NCBI GenBank assembly: GCA_023411375.1
Contig: JAEYOW010000022.1
Location: 6,096-70,095 of the forward strand
Length of the DNA stretch: 64,000 nucleotides
Source: Bacillota bacterium
Lineage (GTDB): Bacteria > Bacillota > Clostridia > Christensenellales > Aristaeellaceae
Direction of reading: 5' to 3'
Shown: one piece after another, positions 1-8,020 of the stretch
Layout of the letters: each line of letters begins with the position of its first letter
Position numbering within the stretch: the first letter of the stretch is position 1
The notes under the pieces: generated by a model
Databases searched by the model: none
What the model saw: the letters and a program-made list of their open reading frames with translations, nothing else
Told to the model about the DNA's origin: nothing
Translations under genes and position numbers: made by a program

Positions 1-231
1 CTTCCGGGTACCCGCCTGCTTTCGGACACGGCGCTGATGGTGTGGGTTTGCATGCTGTGCCTGGGGCTACAGCTTTACCGCCGCCAGCGCGGCACTGCGA
101 TTGGCTGCGTGTTCCTGCTGGCGCTATGGTTGACCAACCTGCTCGGCCCTGTGGCGATAATGCGGTATATGCTAGGCTTTTTCTACTGCGTACCGGTTTT
201 GGCCGCCGCGGTGCTTGCGCGAAAGGAATAA
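1..231 (+). CDS. C-terminal fragment of a polytopic membrane protein (5' end outside window)
   Basis: The open frame runs in from the left edge and stops at TAA 229-231, leaving 76 visible residues. It shows two hydrophobic segments separated by a short basic loop (LYRRQR), then a helix containing NLLGPVAIMRY and a basic tail. The Gly-Pro plus Arg-Tyr pattern near the C-terminus resembles the last helices of large clostridial membrane proteins of the DUF6020/GT-C kind. That resemblance is from memory and is not proof. The gene converges with murC. Function is not assignable from this fragment. Confidence 0.6.
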   Translation, partial: LPGTRLLSDTALMVWVCMLCLGLQLYRRQRGTAIGCVFLLALWLTNLLGPVAIMRYMLGFFYCVPVLAAAVLARKE

Positions 232-232
232 A

Positions 233-264
233 AAGGGGAGAGGGTGCATACGCCCTCTCCCCTT
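233..264 (-). terminator. Intrinsic terminator downstream of murC
   Basis: A 10-bp GC-rich stem, GGGGAGAGGG with CCCTCTCCCC, encloses an 8-nt loop. Read on the minus strand it is followed by TTTTTATT, the layout of a rho-independent terminator for murC. On the plus strand the T-run is missing, so it would stop the incoming membrane-protein transcript less well. Confidence 0.75.
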
Positions 265-275
265 GGTTACGCGCC

Positions 276-1688
276 TTATTCCAAAACAACTTGCTTTTCC
301 TGCTCGTGCTCCCACATTTGGTCGTTGAGCTGGTTGATGTTACCGCAGCCCAGCGTCAGCACAAGGTCGCCCTCCTGCCAATGCCCGCGCAGATACTTTT
401 CCGTATCGGCGAAGGAAGGGGTATGGATAGCGTTTATCCCGTGCTCGCGCATGCCTTGAACAATCTGAGATGCCTTGATGTCTCCGGGGTCTTTTTCCCG
501 TGCGGCATAGATATCGGTTACGAGCGTGATATCAGCATCCTTCGTACAGGTGAGGTAATCGTTGAACAGGCGCTTGACGCGGCTGTAGGTATGGGGCTGC
601 ATGACGGCCCAAAGGCGGTTGTGGGGCTGCAGCTTTGCCACGGACAGGATGTTGCGCATTTCGGTGGGATTGTGGCCGTAGTCGTGATAGAGCCGCACGC
701 CGTCGATGGTGGCGGTTAGCTCAAAACGGCGGTGCGCGCCCTCAAACTCGCTGACGGCATGGCATGCGGCCGCCATATCAGCTCCCTGCGCATGAGCGCA
801 TGCCAAAGAGGCCAGCGCGTTGAGCACATGGAAAAAGCCGGCCACGCGCATGGATATATGCCCAATAACCTCGCCGCGGAAGCAAAGGTCAAAATTGCCG
901 CGTCCAAGCCCGTCGTACTTCAGGTTGCCAGCCGTATAATCCAGACCCTCCGTAAAGCCAAAGGTATAGCGGGTACAGCGCAGCGATTGAAAAAGTTCCA
1001 TGATTCGGCTGTCGTCACCGTTGCCGATGGCGATGCCGTTACCCGGCAAAAGGGACAGAAACTTTCCGAACGTCTCCTGAATATGGTCGATATCGCGGTA
1101 GAAATCCAGATGGTCGGCGTCGATGTTGAGCACGACGGCCACCGTGGGACGGAGATGCAGAAAGCTTGCGTTAAACTCGCATGCCTCGGCCAGAAATATG
1201 CCGCTTTTGCCGATGCGCGTGCTTCCGCCGATAAAGTCCAGCGAGCCGCCGATATGGATGGACGGGTCCATGCCGCACTCCATCAGCACCTGCGAAAGCA
1301 TGGCCGTGGTGGAGGTTTTGCCATGCGCGCCGCATACGCCGATGGCCGTCTCAAAACCCTCCATCAGCTGTCCAAGCAGGGTTGCGCGTTCGATGTTGGG
1401 CAGGTTGAGCCGAGCAACCTCTACGCGCTCCGGATTGTCGGGGAGAATGGCAATGGTGTAAACCACCAGATCGGCTCCGTGGACATTCTCGGCTTTGTGA
1501 CCGATGGTGACCGGAATGCCAAGGTCGTCTCGCAGATGACTTGTGGCATAGGTTTCCAAATTGTCGGAGCCGGTTACGACGTAACCTTTTTCCTGGAGCA
1601 TCTGGGCCAGACCGCTCATGCTGGAGCCGCCGATGCCGATCATATGGATATGCTTTCCGGGATAATCCCGGATATGGGGGGTTGTCAT
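276..1688 (-). CDS. murC: UDP-N-acetylmuramate--L-alanine ligase
   Basis: MurC joins L-alanine to UDP-MurNAc with ATP in cytoplasmic peptidoglycan precursor synthesis. The 470-residue protein has the family's normal length. It shows the N-terminal Rossmann Gly motif (MIGIGGSSMSGLA, residues 16-28), the ATP loop GAHGKTST (120-127), and a YGHNPTE motif near the start of the C-terminal domain that matches the Mur ligase DYGHHPTE signature. I chose ATG 1688 because homology begins there and a purine-rich AAGCGGGTG lies just upstream. The open frame extends 73 codons further, past the promoter at 1770-1799. A related Mpl-type ligase is less likely given the length and motifs. Confidence 0.93.
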   Translation of the reverse strand: MTTPHIRDYPGKHIHMIGIGGSSMSGLAQMLQEKGYVVTGSDNLETYATSHLRDDLGIPVTIGHKAENVHGADLVVYTIAILPDNPERVEVARLNLPNIERATLLGQLMEGFETAIGVCGAHGKTSTTAMLSQVLMECGMDPSIHIGGSLDFIGGSTRIGKSGIFLAEACEFNASFLHLRPTVAVVLNIDADHLDFYRDIDHIQETFGKFLSLLPGNGIAIGNGDDSRIMELFQSLRCTRYTFGFTEGLDYTAGNLKYDGLGRGNFDLCFRGEVIGHISMRVAGFFHVLNALASLACAHAQGADMAAACHAVSEFEGAHRRFELTATIDGVRLYHDYGHNPTEMRNILSVAKLQPHNRLWAVMQPHTYSRVKRLFNDYLTCTKDADITLVTDIYAAREKDPGDIKASQIVQGMREHGINAIHTPSFADTEKYLRGHWQEGDLVLTLGCGNINQLNDQMWEHEQEKQVVLE

Positions 1689-1769
1689 GGTTTCACCCGC
1701 TTCCATGGTGGTTCGCGCAAAACGCGAGGACTGTGCGCATTTGTGGGAATAGCGAAAACAGCCATGATT

Positions 1770-1799
1770 ATTATACGCTTGATAGGCGGATTTAATCAA
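1770..1799 (-). promoter_or_regulatory. Putative sigma-A promoter of murC
   Basis: On the minus strand TTGATT and a perfect TATAAT are 18 bp apart. The -10 lies about 80 nt upstream of the chosen murC start. Confidence 0.65.
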
Positions 1800-1882
1800 T
1801 AGAGGATTTGGCAGCGCCTTCCGATGGAGACGAACGGATGAGGTAAGATTTGGGTAAATCCCTTCCTTTTTTTTGGCCGCTG

Positions 1883-1891
1883 TGCTATAAT
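1883..1891 (+). promoter_or_regulatory. Extended -10 promoter for the coiled-coil gene
   Basis: TGCTATAAT is a perfect extended -10 with no good -35 hexamer upstream. It lies about 36 nt before the ATG at 1928, with AGGAGG between. The same TGCTATAAT core recurs at other promoters in this window. Confidence 0.6.
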
Positions 1892-1927
1892 GATAAAAAT
1901 TCTTCAAGTGAATAGGAGGTTTTTTTC

Positions 1928-2668
1928 ATGGCTGAGTCCAAACCCACGGCTACACCTAAAAAACGGAATACGCTGGTAGACATTTTATGCGTTGTGCTCC
2001 TTGTTGCCGTCGTTCTGGCGGTTGTCGGCTTTGTCGGCAAGGATAACGCGATCAGAGAGAATCAGGCTCTGAGTACGCAGATTGAGGAGTTGACCGTCGG
2101 TCTGAGCGATAGCGAGGGTAAGGTTGCCGCGTCCGCCGCTGATTTGGAGACAAAGCTTGCCGAGTTGACCACCGCACAGGCTGACCTTGAGGCCGCCAAT
2201 GCCGCTAAGACTGAGCTGGAGGCTGCCAAGATCGAGCTGGAAACCGCCAAGACGGACCTTGAAACCAGGCTTGCCGACTCGGAAAAGGCAAAGACCGAGG
2301 CTGACGCAAGCATCGCTGAGCTGGAAGCCGCCAAGAAAGACCTTGAAACCAAGCTTGCCGACTCGGAAAAGGCAAAGACCGAGGCCGAAACCAGCTTGGC
2401 CACGCTTCAGGGAGAATATGATACCTTAAAGAGCGAGCATGAGGAGCTTAAGGCCGCGGAAGGCAAAAGCATCGAGGAGCTGACCGCCGCAAAGGCCGCC
2501 GCCGAGGCAAAGGTACAGGAACTGACCACCGCGAAGGCCGCCGCTGACGCGAAAGTAGAGGAGCTGACCAAAGACCTGGAGGCCGCAAAGGCGACGCCGG
2601 AGCCCACCGTCACGCCCAAACCCACCGTTACGCCCAAGCCCACAAAAACCACGACCACCACGCCGTAA
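1928..2668 (+). CDS. Membrane-anchored coiled-coil protein with a Thr/Pro tail
   Basis: I do not recognise a named family. The 246-residue protein has a short basic N-terminus (PKKRN), one membrane helix at about residues 18-38, then about 170 residues of almost pure heptad-repeat coiled coil rich in Ala, Glu, Lys and Leu. It ends in a tail of TPEPTVTPKPT-type repeats and Thr residues. This is the layout of a single-pass protein with a long extracytoplasmic rod and a wall-region tail. A strong AGGAGG lies 9 nt before the ATG. Two 84-bp DNA repeats inside the rod (2237-2404) show recent growth by duplication. The gene is divergent from murC and ends in its own terminator. Confidence 0.75.
   Translation: MAESKPTATPKKRNTLVDILCVVLLVAVVLAVVGFVGKDNAIRENQALSTQIEELTVGLSDSEGKVAASAADLETKLAELTTAQADLEAANAAKTELEAAKIELETAKTDLETRLADSEKAKTEADASIAELEAAKKDLETKLADSEKAKTEAETSLATLQGEYDTLKSEHEELKAAEGKSIEELTAAKAAAEAKVQELTTAKAAADAKVEELTKDLEAAKATPEPTVTPKPTVTPKPTKTTTTTP
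2237..2404 (+). repeat. Two tandem 84-bp units within the coiled-coil gene
   Basis: Units 2237-2320 and 2321-2404 are near-identical for most of their length. Each encodes 28 residues, exactly four heptads, so gain or loss of a unit keeps both frame and coiled-coil register. Confidence 0.8.
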
Positions 2669-2707
2669 GGGCAAAGCGAGCTTAAACGAGTAAAAAATGA
2701 GACAAAG

Positions 2708-2745
2708 CGGCCGCCGCACATGCAAAGAGGTGCGGCGGCCGTTTT
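2708..2745 (+). terminator. Intrinsic terminator after the coiled-coil gene
   Basis: A perfect 12-bp stem, CGGCCGCCGCAC with GTGCGGCGGCCG, has a 10-nt loop and is followed by TTTT. Confidence 0.85.
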
Positions 2746-2770
2746 GGACGAAAGAAGCGGAGCGGAACGG

Positions 2771-4060
2771 ATGGGAACAATCAGGCATGTAAACATCGTG
2801 ATGGAAGGCTTTGGAGGTTTGCTGTCCCTTATGTTAATCCTGAGCCTTCTTCTGGGCGGACATGGAGAGGATGGCCTGAACCGCCGGTTCGTCCGCATCC
2901 TGGCAACGAATGCACTGCTTTTGCTCAGCGACGCGGCGGCATGGTTTTTTCGCGGACGGATGGACCCGTTGAGCTGGTAGGGCATCCGTGTTGCCAACTT
3001 TTCCTCGTATCTGGCGAGCTGTCTGCTGTTGGCGGTCTTTACGGATTATCTGGTCAGCTTCATCGCCATGCGCGATGGACGTGTGTCGCGCCGGCCCGCG
3101 CGAATGATATGGGGACTGGTCGCGGTTGCGATTGGGATGTTGGTGATTTCTCAGTTTAACCATATGTACTATGTGATTGACGAGAATAATCTGTACCGCC
3201 GCCAGGGCTGGTTTTGGCTGTCGCAGGCGTTTGGCATCGCGTGCATGCTGGCCAACGCGTGGCTGCTCATCCGGCACAGGAAGAAGCTGTCAACAAGAGA
3301 GATTTGGTCGTTTTCGTTGTATATTGCACTGCCGGTGGCGGCTATGACGGCGCAGCTTTTTATCTATGACGTACCGCTGCTCAACTTGTCCAGCGCGCTT
3401 TCGGCGTTGTGCATCTATCTGGGCGTTCAGGTCAACCGCGCCCGGCAGCTTAGCGAGAAGCAGCTGGAGATGGAGAGAAGCCGAACCCAGCTTATGCTCA
3501 GCCAGATTCAGCCGCACTTTTTATTCAATACGCTCAACGCTATTTACGACCTGTGCGTCAAAGATCCGGAGGAGGCAAGGGCGGCGCTGCTTGAGTTTTC
3601 GCATTATCTGCGCGCGAATACGGATTCGCTTGCCAATGAAGGACCGATTCTGTTTGAAAAGGAACTGGAGCACACCGAAAACTATCTTGCATTGGAAAAA
3701 AGGCGCTTTGAGGAGAGGCTGTTGATTGAATACGATATCTGCGCCCAAGGTTTTCTGCTGCCTGCGCTGACGCTCCAGCCCATTGTGGAAAACGCGGTGC
3801 GCCATGGCGTTACCAAACGCGAGGGCGGCGGTACGGTACGCATTGCGGCGGAGGAAAAGGCGGACGGACACCTGCTGACGGTTTCAGACGACGGTATAGG
3901 GTTCGACCCCGCCGCGCCCTTGGAAACGGACCGGCCGCATATCGGTATCGCAAACGTTCGCGAAAGGCTTCGCCAACAGTGCGGCGGCACGGTCACAGTG
4001 CAGAGCGCGCCGGGCGGGGGCACGACCGTAAGCCTGTTTATTCCAAGGCGTCCCCTTTGA
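2771..4060 (+). pseudogene. LytS/YehU-type sensor histidine kinase interrupted by an in-frame TAG
   Basis: One frame encodes a membrane sensor followed by a kinase. Hydrophobic segments begin at 2771 and continue past 3300. The His-kinase H-box with QIQPHFLFNTLNAIYDL is near 3505-3545, the N-box with PIVENAVRHG near 3778-3807, and G-box motifs DDGIGFDP and HIGIANVRERL near 3890-3975. The only break is TAG at 2978-2980, with the same frame and protein character on both sides. The downstream part alone (an open frame from TTG 3029) lacks the first membrane segments and has no clear ribosome site. No response regulator gene is adjacent. A real nonsense mutation, a base error and readthrough are all possible. 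TAG is used as an ordinary stop elsewhere here, for example at 12116. Confidence 0.8.
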
Positions 4061-4061
4061 T

Positions 4062-6452
4062 TTATCCCCGAATGGCTGCCGAATACTTTTCGGCGCACAC
4101 CTTCTGCACCTTGTCCATGGCCTTTTGCACATCGGCCTCGGTCAGCGTGCGGTCGGAGGCGCGGAAACTCAGCGAGAAGGCGGCGCTCTTGCGGCCCGGG
4201 CCAACCTGAAGGCCGCGGTATACGTCGAACAGCTCGATGCTCTCCAGCAGGTTGCCCCCCGCTTTGCGCATATCCGACATCAGCGGGCCGACGCATACGC
4301 TTTCCTCCATCACCAGGGCCAGGTCTCGCGAAACGGCGGGGAAGCGCGGCAGAGGCTTCATCTCGCCCATGGGCTTTGCGTAGTCCAGCAAAAGCTGCAT
4401 GTTCAATTCCGCCATCACGGCGCGCCTGGGCATATCGAAGCGTTCGCGCACGACGGGATGAACCTCGCCAACCTGCGCGAAAACCACGCCGCCCCGGCTG
4501 AGGCGCGCGCAGCGCCCCGGATGATAGTACCCATCCGCGCCCGCCGTCACCTCGCAGGCAATGCCCTGCGAGCGCAGCACAGCCTCCACGGCGCCGCGAA
4601 CGGTGAAGAAATCGACGTCCTCGCCATACGCGCCCAGGCATAGGGTCTGCGTTTCGGTGGGAAGGCCTTCGTCGGTGGGCTGATGGTGATTGAATACGGC
4701 GGCCAGCTCATAAAGGCTGGCGGCCCCGGTGGAGTGGTTCATGTTAAAGGCGAGGGTCTTAAGCATATCGCACGCAAGCGTCGGGCGCATGACGGCGGTA
4801 TCCTCGCCCAGGGGATTGCGGATGGCCATGGGATTGTTGCGCGCATCGTCCTTCGGCAAGCCGAGCTTCGCGATCTCTTTAAGGCCGGTGAAGCTGTAGT
4901 TCATGATTTCAAGATAGCCCATGCCATGGAGGACGCTTGCAACGGTGTTCTTAAGCCGCTTCATGGGACTGACGCCACCCTGCGTGGTTTCACCCCGAAG
5001 AGCCGTCGCGCCGATGTGTTCATATCCGTACATCCGCAGGCATTCCTCACAAATATCGGCCTCGCCGTCCAGATCCTCGCGGAAGCCGGGCACAGTCACA
5101 GTCAGGGCGTCGCCGTCGCGCGTGACGCCAAACTGGAGCTTCGTCAGAATGTCCACCATCGCTTCGGCGGGAATCTCAACCCCGGCACGCTCCTGAATGC
5201 GGCGCACGCTCGCGGTAATGACCTGAGGGGCCCTGGGATTGGGGTAGAGGTCAATCGCGCCTGTTACCACGTCGCCCGCGTTCAGGAGGTTTACCAGCAT
5301 GCATGCGCGGTCCAACGCGTCCATCACCGTTCCGGGAGCGACGCCGCGCTCAAAACGGCCGCTGCTCTCGGTGCGCATGCCCAACGCGCGGCTGGTCAGG
5401 CGCACGGCGGTGCGGTCGAAGCTGGCGCATTCGAACATGACGGTTGTGGTTTCGTCCGTAATTTCGCTCTCCACGCCGCCCATAATGCCGGCGAGGCCGG
5501 TCGCGGACTGCTCGTCGCAGATGACGAGGTCCTCGGGCCTAAGGGTGCGCTCCACGCCGTCCAGCGTGGTGAGGCTTTCGCCCTCGTGGGCGCGGCGCAC
5601 GACGATCTGCTTGCCGCGCACCTTGCCAAGGTCGAAGGCATGCATGGGGTGGCCGTATTCCAGCATGATGTAGTTGGTGATATCCACAATGCTGTTGATG
5701 GAGCGCAGGCCCGCGCCGTGCAGATATTTACGCATCCACAGGGGAGAGGGCGCGATGCGCACATTCTTGATGACACGCGCGGCATAACGGGGACACAGGT
5801 CGGGTGCGTCCACACGCACCTTCACCTCGTCGTGAATGTCGCCGCCGGCTTCGGCGACCGCAAGCTTCGGGGCATGAAATTCCGTTCCCAGTGCGGCGGC
5901 GGTTTCACGCGCGATACCAAGGGCGCACAGGCAATCCGGACGGTTTGCGAGAATCTCAAAGTCCACGGCATAGTCGTCAATGCCAAGAATGGGGCGGACG
6001 TCGCTGCCGACGGGATAATCCTCATTAAAGATGAGAAGCCCCTCGTCCCCGACGCTGGGGTACAGCTCCTGCGGCACCTTTAGCTCCGTGGCGGAGCAGA
6101 GCATACCCTCGGATACCATTCCGCGCAGTTTGCCCTTCTTAATTTTGACGCCGCCGGGCAGGCGCGCGCCATCCAGCGCCACGGGCACCAGCTTGCCGGC
6201 GCCCACGTTTGGCGCGCCGCATACGATATGTAATGGCTCCCCGCTGCCTACGTCCACCGTGCACTGGTGCAGATGCGTGCCCTCCACGTCCTCGCAGGTG
6301 AGAACGCGGCCGACGACGACGTTTTCCATCCCGCCGGAAATGTCCTCCAATCCTTCCACGGCGGTGCCGGTCATGATCATGCGCTCCTCGTATTCCTTGG
6401 GCGCAACGGGAATATCCACGTATTCCCGAAGCATGTTCATCGCTATTTTCAA
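4062..6452 (-). CDS. pheT: Phenylalanine--tRNA ligase beta subunit
   Basis: PheT pairs with PheS in the (alpha-beta)2 enzyme that charges tRNA-Phe; the beta subunit edits mischarged Tyr and binds tRNA. At 796 residues it is full length. The order is an N-terminal EMAP-like tRNA-binding domain (about 40-150), the B3/B4 editing region (about 210-380), B5, a catalytic-like core, and a C-terminal FDX-ACB anticodon-binding domain (about 700-796, starting near PLPRFPAVSRDLAL). The start is TTG at 6452: AAGGAGG lies 7 nt upstream, while the first ATG, four codons inside, would be too far away. It is cotranscribed with pheS across a 142-bp gap and converges on the histidine kinase with a 1-nt gap. 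Confidence 0.95.
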   Translation of the reverse strand: MKIAMNMLREYVDIPVAPKEYEERMIMTGTAVEGLEDISGGMENVVVGRVLTCEDVEGTHLHQCTVDVGSGEPLHIVCGAPNVGAGKLVPVALDGARLPGGVKIKKGKLRGMVSEGMLCSATELKVPQELYPSVGDEGLLIFNEDYPVGSDVRPILGIDDYAVDFEILANRPDCLCALGIARETAAALGTEFHAPKLAVAEAGGDIHDEVKVRVDAPDLCPRYAARVIKNVRIAPSPLWMRKYLHGAGLRSINSIVDITNYIMLEYGHPMHAFDLGKVRGKQIVVRRAHEGESLTTLDGVERTLRPEDLVICDEQSATGLAGIMGGVESEITDETTTVMFECASFDRTAVRLTSRALGMRTESSGRFERGVAPGTVMDALDRACMLVNLLNAGDVVTGAIDLYPNPRAPQVITASVRRIQERAGVEIPAEAMVDILTKLQFGVTRDGDALTVTVPGFREDLDGEADICEECLRMYGYEHIGATALRGETTQGGVSPMKRLKNTVASVLHGMGYLEIMNYSFTGLKEIAKLGLPKDDARNNPMAIRNPLGEDTAVMRPTLACDMLKTLAFNMNHSTGAASLYELAAVFNHHQPTDEGLPTETQTLCLGAYGEDVDFFTVRGAVEAVLRSQGIACEVTAGADGYYHPGRCARLSRGGVVFAQVGEVHPVVRERFDMPRRAVMAELNMQLLLDYAKPMGEMKPLPRFPAVSRDLALVMEESVCVGPLMSDMRKAGGNLLESIELFDVYRGLQVGPGRKSAAFSLSFRASDRTLTEADVQKAMDKVQKVCAEKYSAAIRG

Positions 6453-6504
6453 AGGAATAACCTCCTTGATTGATGAGAGTAAAATCTATTTGAGAAACCA
6501 TTCC

Positions 6505-6585
6505 GGGCGGCGGTCTTTTGGATTGCCGCCCGGCCGCAAAGCGGCCGGAATTGAGCACGGGGGTGTTTGGGGCGCAACCCCCGTC
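6505..6585 (-). other. Three consecutive hairpins between pheS and pheT
   Basis: Stems are 6505-6512 with 6526-6533, 6531-6538 with 6542-6549 (perfect 8 bp, AAA loop), and 6558-6565 with 6578-6585 (perfect 8 bp). The first two share bases 6531-6533, so they compete or stack. No T-run follows on the minus strand, so termination is not expected. mRNA processing or a relic repeat are alternatives. Confidence 0.55.
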
Positions 6586-6594
6586 CCTCGCCGC

Positions 6595-7623
6595 TTACCG
6601 CAATTGCCCCAGCAGCCGCGCATCGCCCTCGTATAGCAGGCGCATGTCGCGGATGCCGTAACGCTTCATGGCGATGCGTTCCAGGCCGATGCCAAAGGCA
6701 AAGCCGCTGTATTTTGTGCTGTCAATGCCGCACATCTCCAGCACCTTGGGATTGACCATGCCGGAGCCAAGAACCTCCACCCAGCCGGTTTCCTTGCAGA
6801 TGCGGCAGCCCTTGCCGTGACAGGCGGAGCAGGTCAGGTCCACCTCGGCGCTGGGCTCGGTGAAGGGGAAGAAGCTGGGGCGGAAGCGGGTTTGGATATC
6901 CTCGCCGTACAGCTTTTTGGCAAACGCCTCCAGCGTGCCGCGCAGGTCGGACATGGACACGCGCTCGTCCACCACAAGCCCTTCCATTTGGTGGAAAACA
7001 GGGCTGTGCGTGGCGTCCACCTCGTCGGCGCGGTAGACGCGGCCAGGGCAGATGATGCGGATGGGCGGCTTGCGCGTGAGCATGGCGCGCGCTTGCATGG
7101 GGCTGGTGTGCGTGCGCAACACGATGTTGTCGTCCATATAGAAGGTGTCCTGCGCATCGCGCGCGGGATGGTTTTTGGGCAGATTCATCAGCTCGAAGTT
7201 ATAATGGTCCAGCTCCACCTCCGGGCCCTCCATCACCTCGAAGCCAAGGCCCGTGAAGCAGTCGATCAGCTCGTTCATCACCAGCGTGATGGGGTGCGCG
7301 CTGCCGACTTTAGGCAGGGGCCGGGGTTCAGTTACGTCAACGGTTTCCTTTTTAAGCGCGGCCTCGCGCTCGGCGGATTGCAAGGCGCTCAGGCGCTCGT
7401 TCATACGCTGGGTCAGCCACTCGCGGGCCTCGTTGATCTGCGCGCCAACGGCGGGGCGCTCCTCGGGTGAAAGCTGGCCCATGCCCTTTAAAAGCGCGGT
7501 CAATTCTCCCTTTTTACCCAGCACGCGCACGCGCAGGCTTTCAAGCGCCGCCGACCCGTCCAGCGCGCCCAGCTCTTCCTCTACCTGCCTTTTGATCTCC
7601 CGCAGAGTATCCACAACAGCCAT
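6595..7623 (-). CDS. pheS: Phenylalanine--tRNA ligase alpha subunit
   Basis: PheS is the catalytic class II synthetase subunit. The 342-residue protein has an N-terminal coiled coil (1-85) that contacts tRNA, then the catalytic domain with class II motif 2 around RVYRADEVDATHSPVFHQME and motif 3 around GFAFGIGLERIAMKRYGI. A CSACHGKGCRIC stretch sits just before the motif 3 region. I chose ATG 7623 because AGGAGGAACTC lies immediately upstream and homology begins there. The open frame extends 37 codons further, but into the T-box leader. It is the first gene of the pheST operon. Confidence 0.95.
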   Translation of the reverse strand: MAVVDTLREIKRQVEEELGALDGSAALESLRVRVLGKKGELTALLKGMGQLSPEERPAVGAQINEAREWLTQRMNERLSALQSAEREAALKKETVDVTEPRPLPKVGSAHPITLVMNELIDCFTGLGFEVMEGPEVELDHYNFELMNLPKNHPARDAQDTFYMDDNIVLRTHTSPMQARAMLTRKPPIRIICPGRVYRADEVDATHSPVFHQMEGLVVDERVSMSDLRGTLEAFAKKLYGEDIQTRFRPSFFPFTEPSAEVDLTCSACHGKGCRICKETGWVEVLGSGMVNPKVLEMCGIDSTKYSGFAFGIGLERIAMKRYGIRDMRLLYEGDARLLGQLR

Positions 7624-7660
7624 CTGAGTTCCTCCTCCATTGTGTTCAGGTTTTGGATGG

Positions 7661-7934
7661 TAAAATAAAAGCCTCCGCCCATGCTTCCATGGGACGAAGG
7701 CCTGTAGCCGCGTTGTACCACCCAAATTCCGCACGGGCGAACAGCTTCGCCGATGCGCTCTTTGCCGATAACGGGGCTTGGCCGTTTCCTCCTACAACTG
7801 ATGCGTTTCAAAGGAAAAGCTCGGAAGCGAATTTCCCGCGGCTGCCGTGGGCGGCTTTCAGCGTGCGCCGGATTGCGCGCGCCGCCCTCTCTGACCGGTT
7901 GCCGGTTGCCGGGCGTTGGTCTTCGTCATTGCCT
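7661..7934 (-). promoter_or_regulatory. T-box riboswitch leader, predicted tRNA-Phe-specific
   Basis: Read on the minus strand, the leader has a stem I start resembling GACGAAGACC, an AGAGAGGG bulge region, and a specifier region with TTC (plus 7829-7831) inside GAAATTCGC. The T-box sequence GGGTGGTACAACGCGG is at plus 7708-7723. A strong terminator (7671-7701) follows with a T-rich run at 7661-7670. Uncharged tRNA-Phe binding should favour the antiterminator and allow pheST transcription. The downstream genes agree with the Phe codon. Exact stem I pairing was not modelled. Confidence 0.9.
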
Positions 7935-7940
7935 TGCATG

Positions 7941-7969
7941 ATTATAACACCCGGGCGGCCGTTTTGCAA
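7941..7969 (-). promoter_or_regulatory. Promoter of the pheST T-box operon
   Basis: TTGCAA and a perfect TATAAT are separated by 17 bp on the minus strand, just upstream of the T-box stem I. Confidence 0.8.
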
Positions 7970-8020
7970 CCTTGCGGGCGGCCGCTCCTTCGCATTATCT
8001 CCCGGACATAGACGGAAGGG

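Noticed and set aside
732..1802. 356-codon plus-strand open frame
   Set aside because: Antisense shadow of murC; no ribosome site and no recognisable domain.
2978..2980. TAG recoding (pyrrolysine-like) in the histidine kinase
   Set aside because: TAG ends other genes here (for example 12116-12118) and no recoding signal is visible. A nonsense mutation or base error is simpler.
4683..6083. 466-codon plus-strand open frame
   Set aside because: It lies wholly antisense to pheT, whose domains and ribosome site are clear. Long antisense frames are expected in GC-rich coding DNA.
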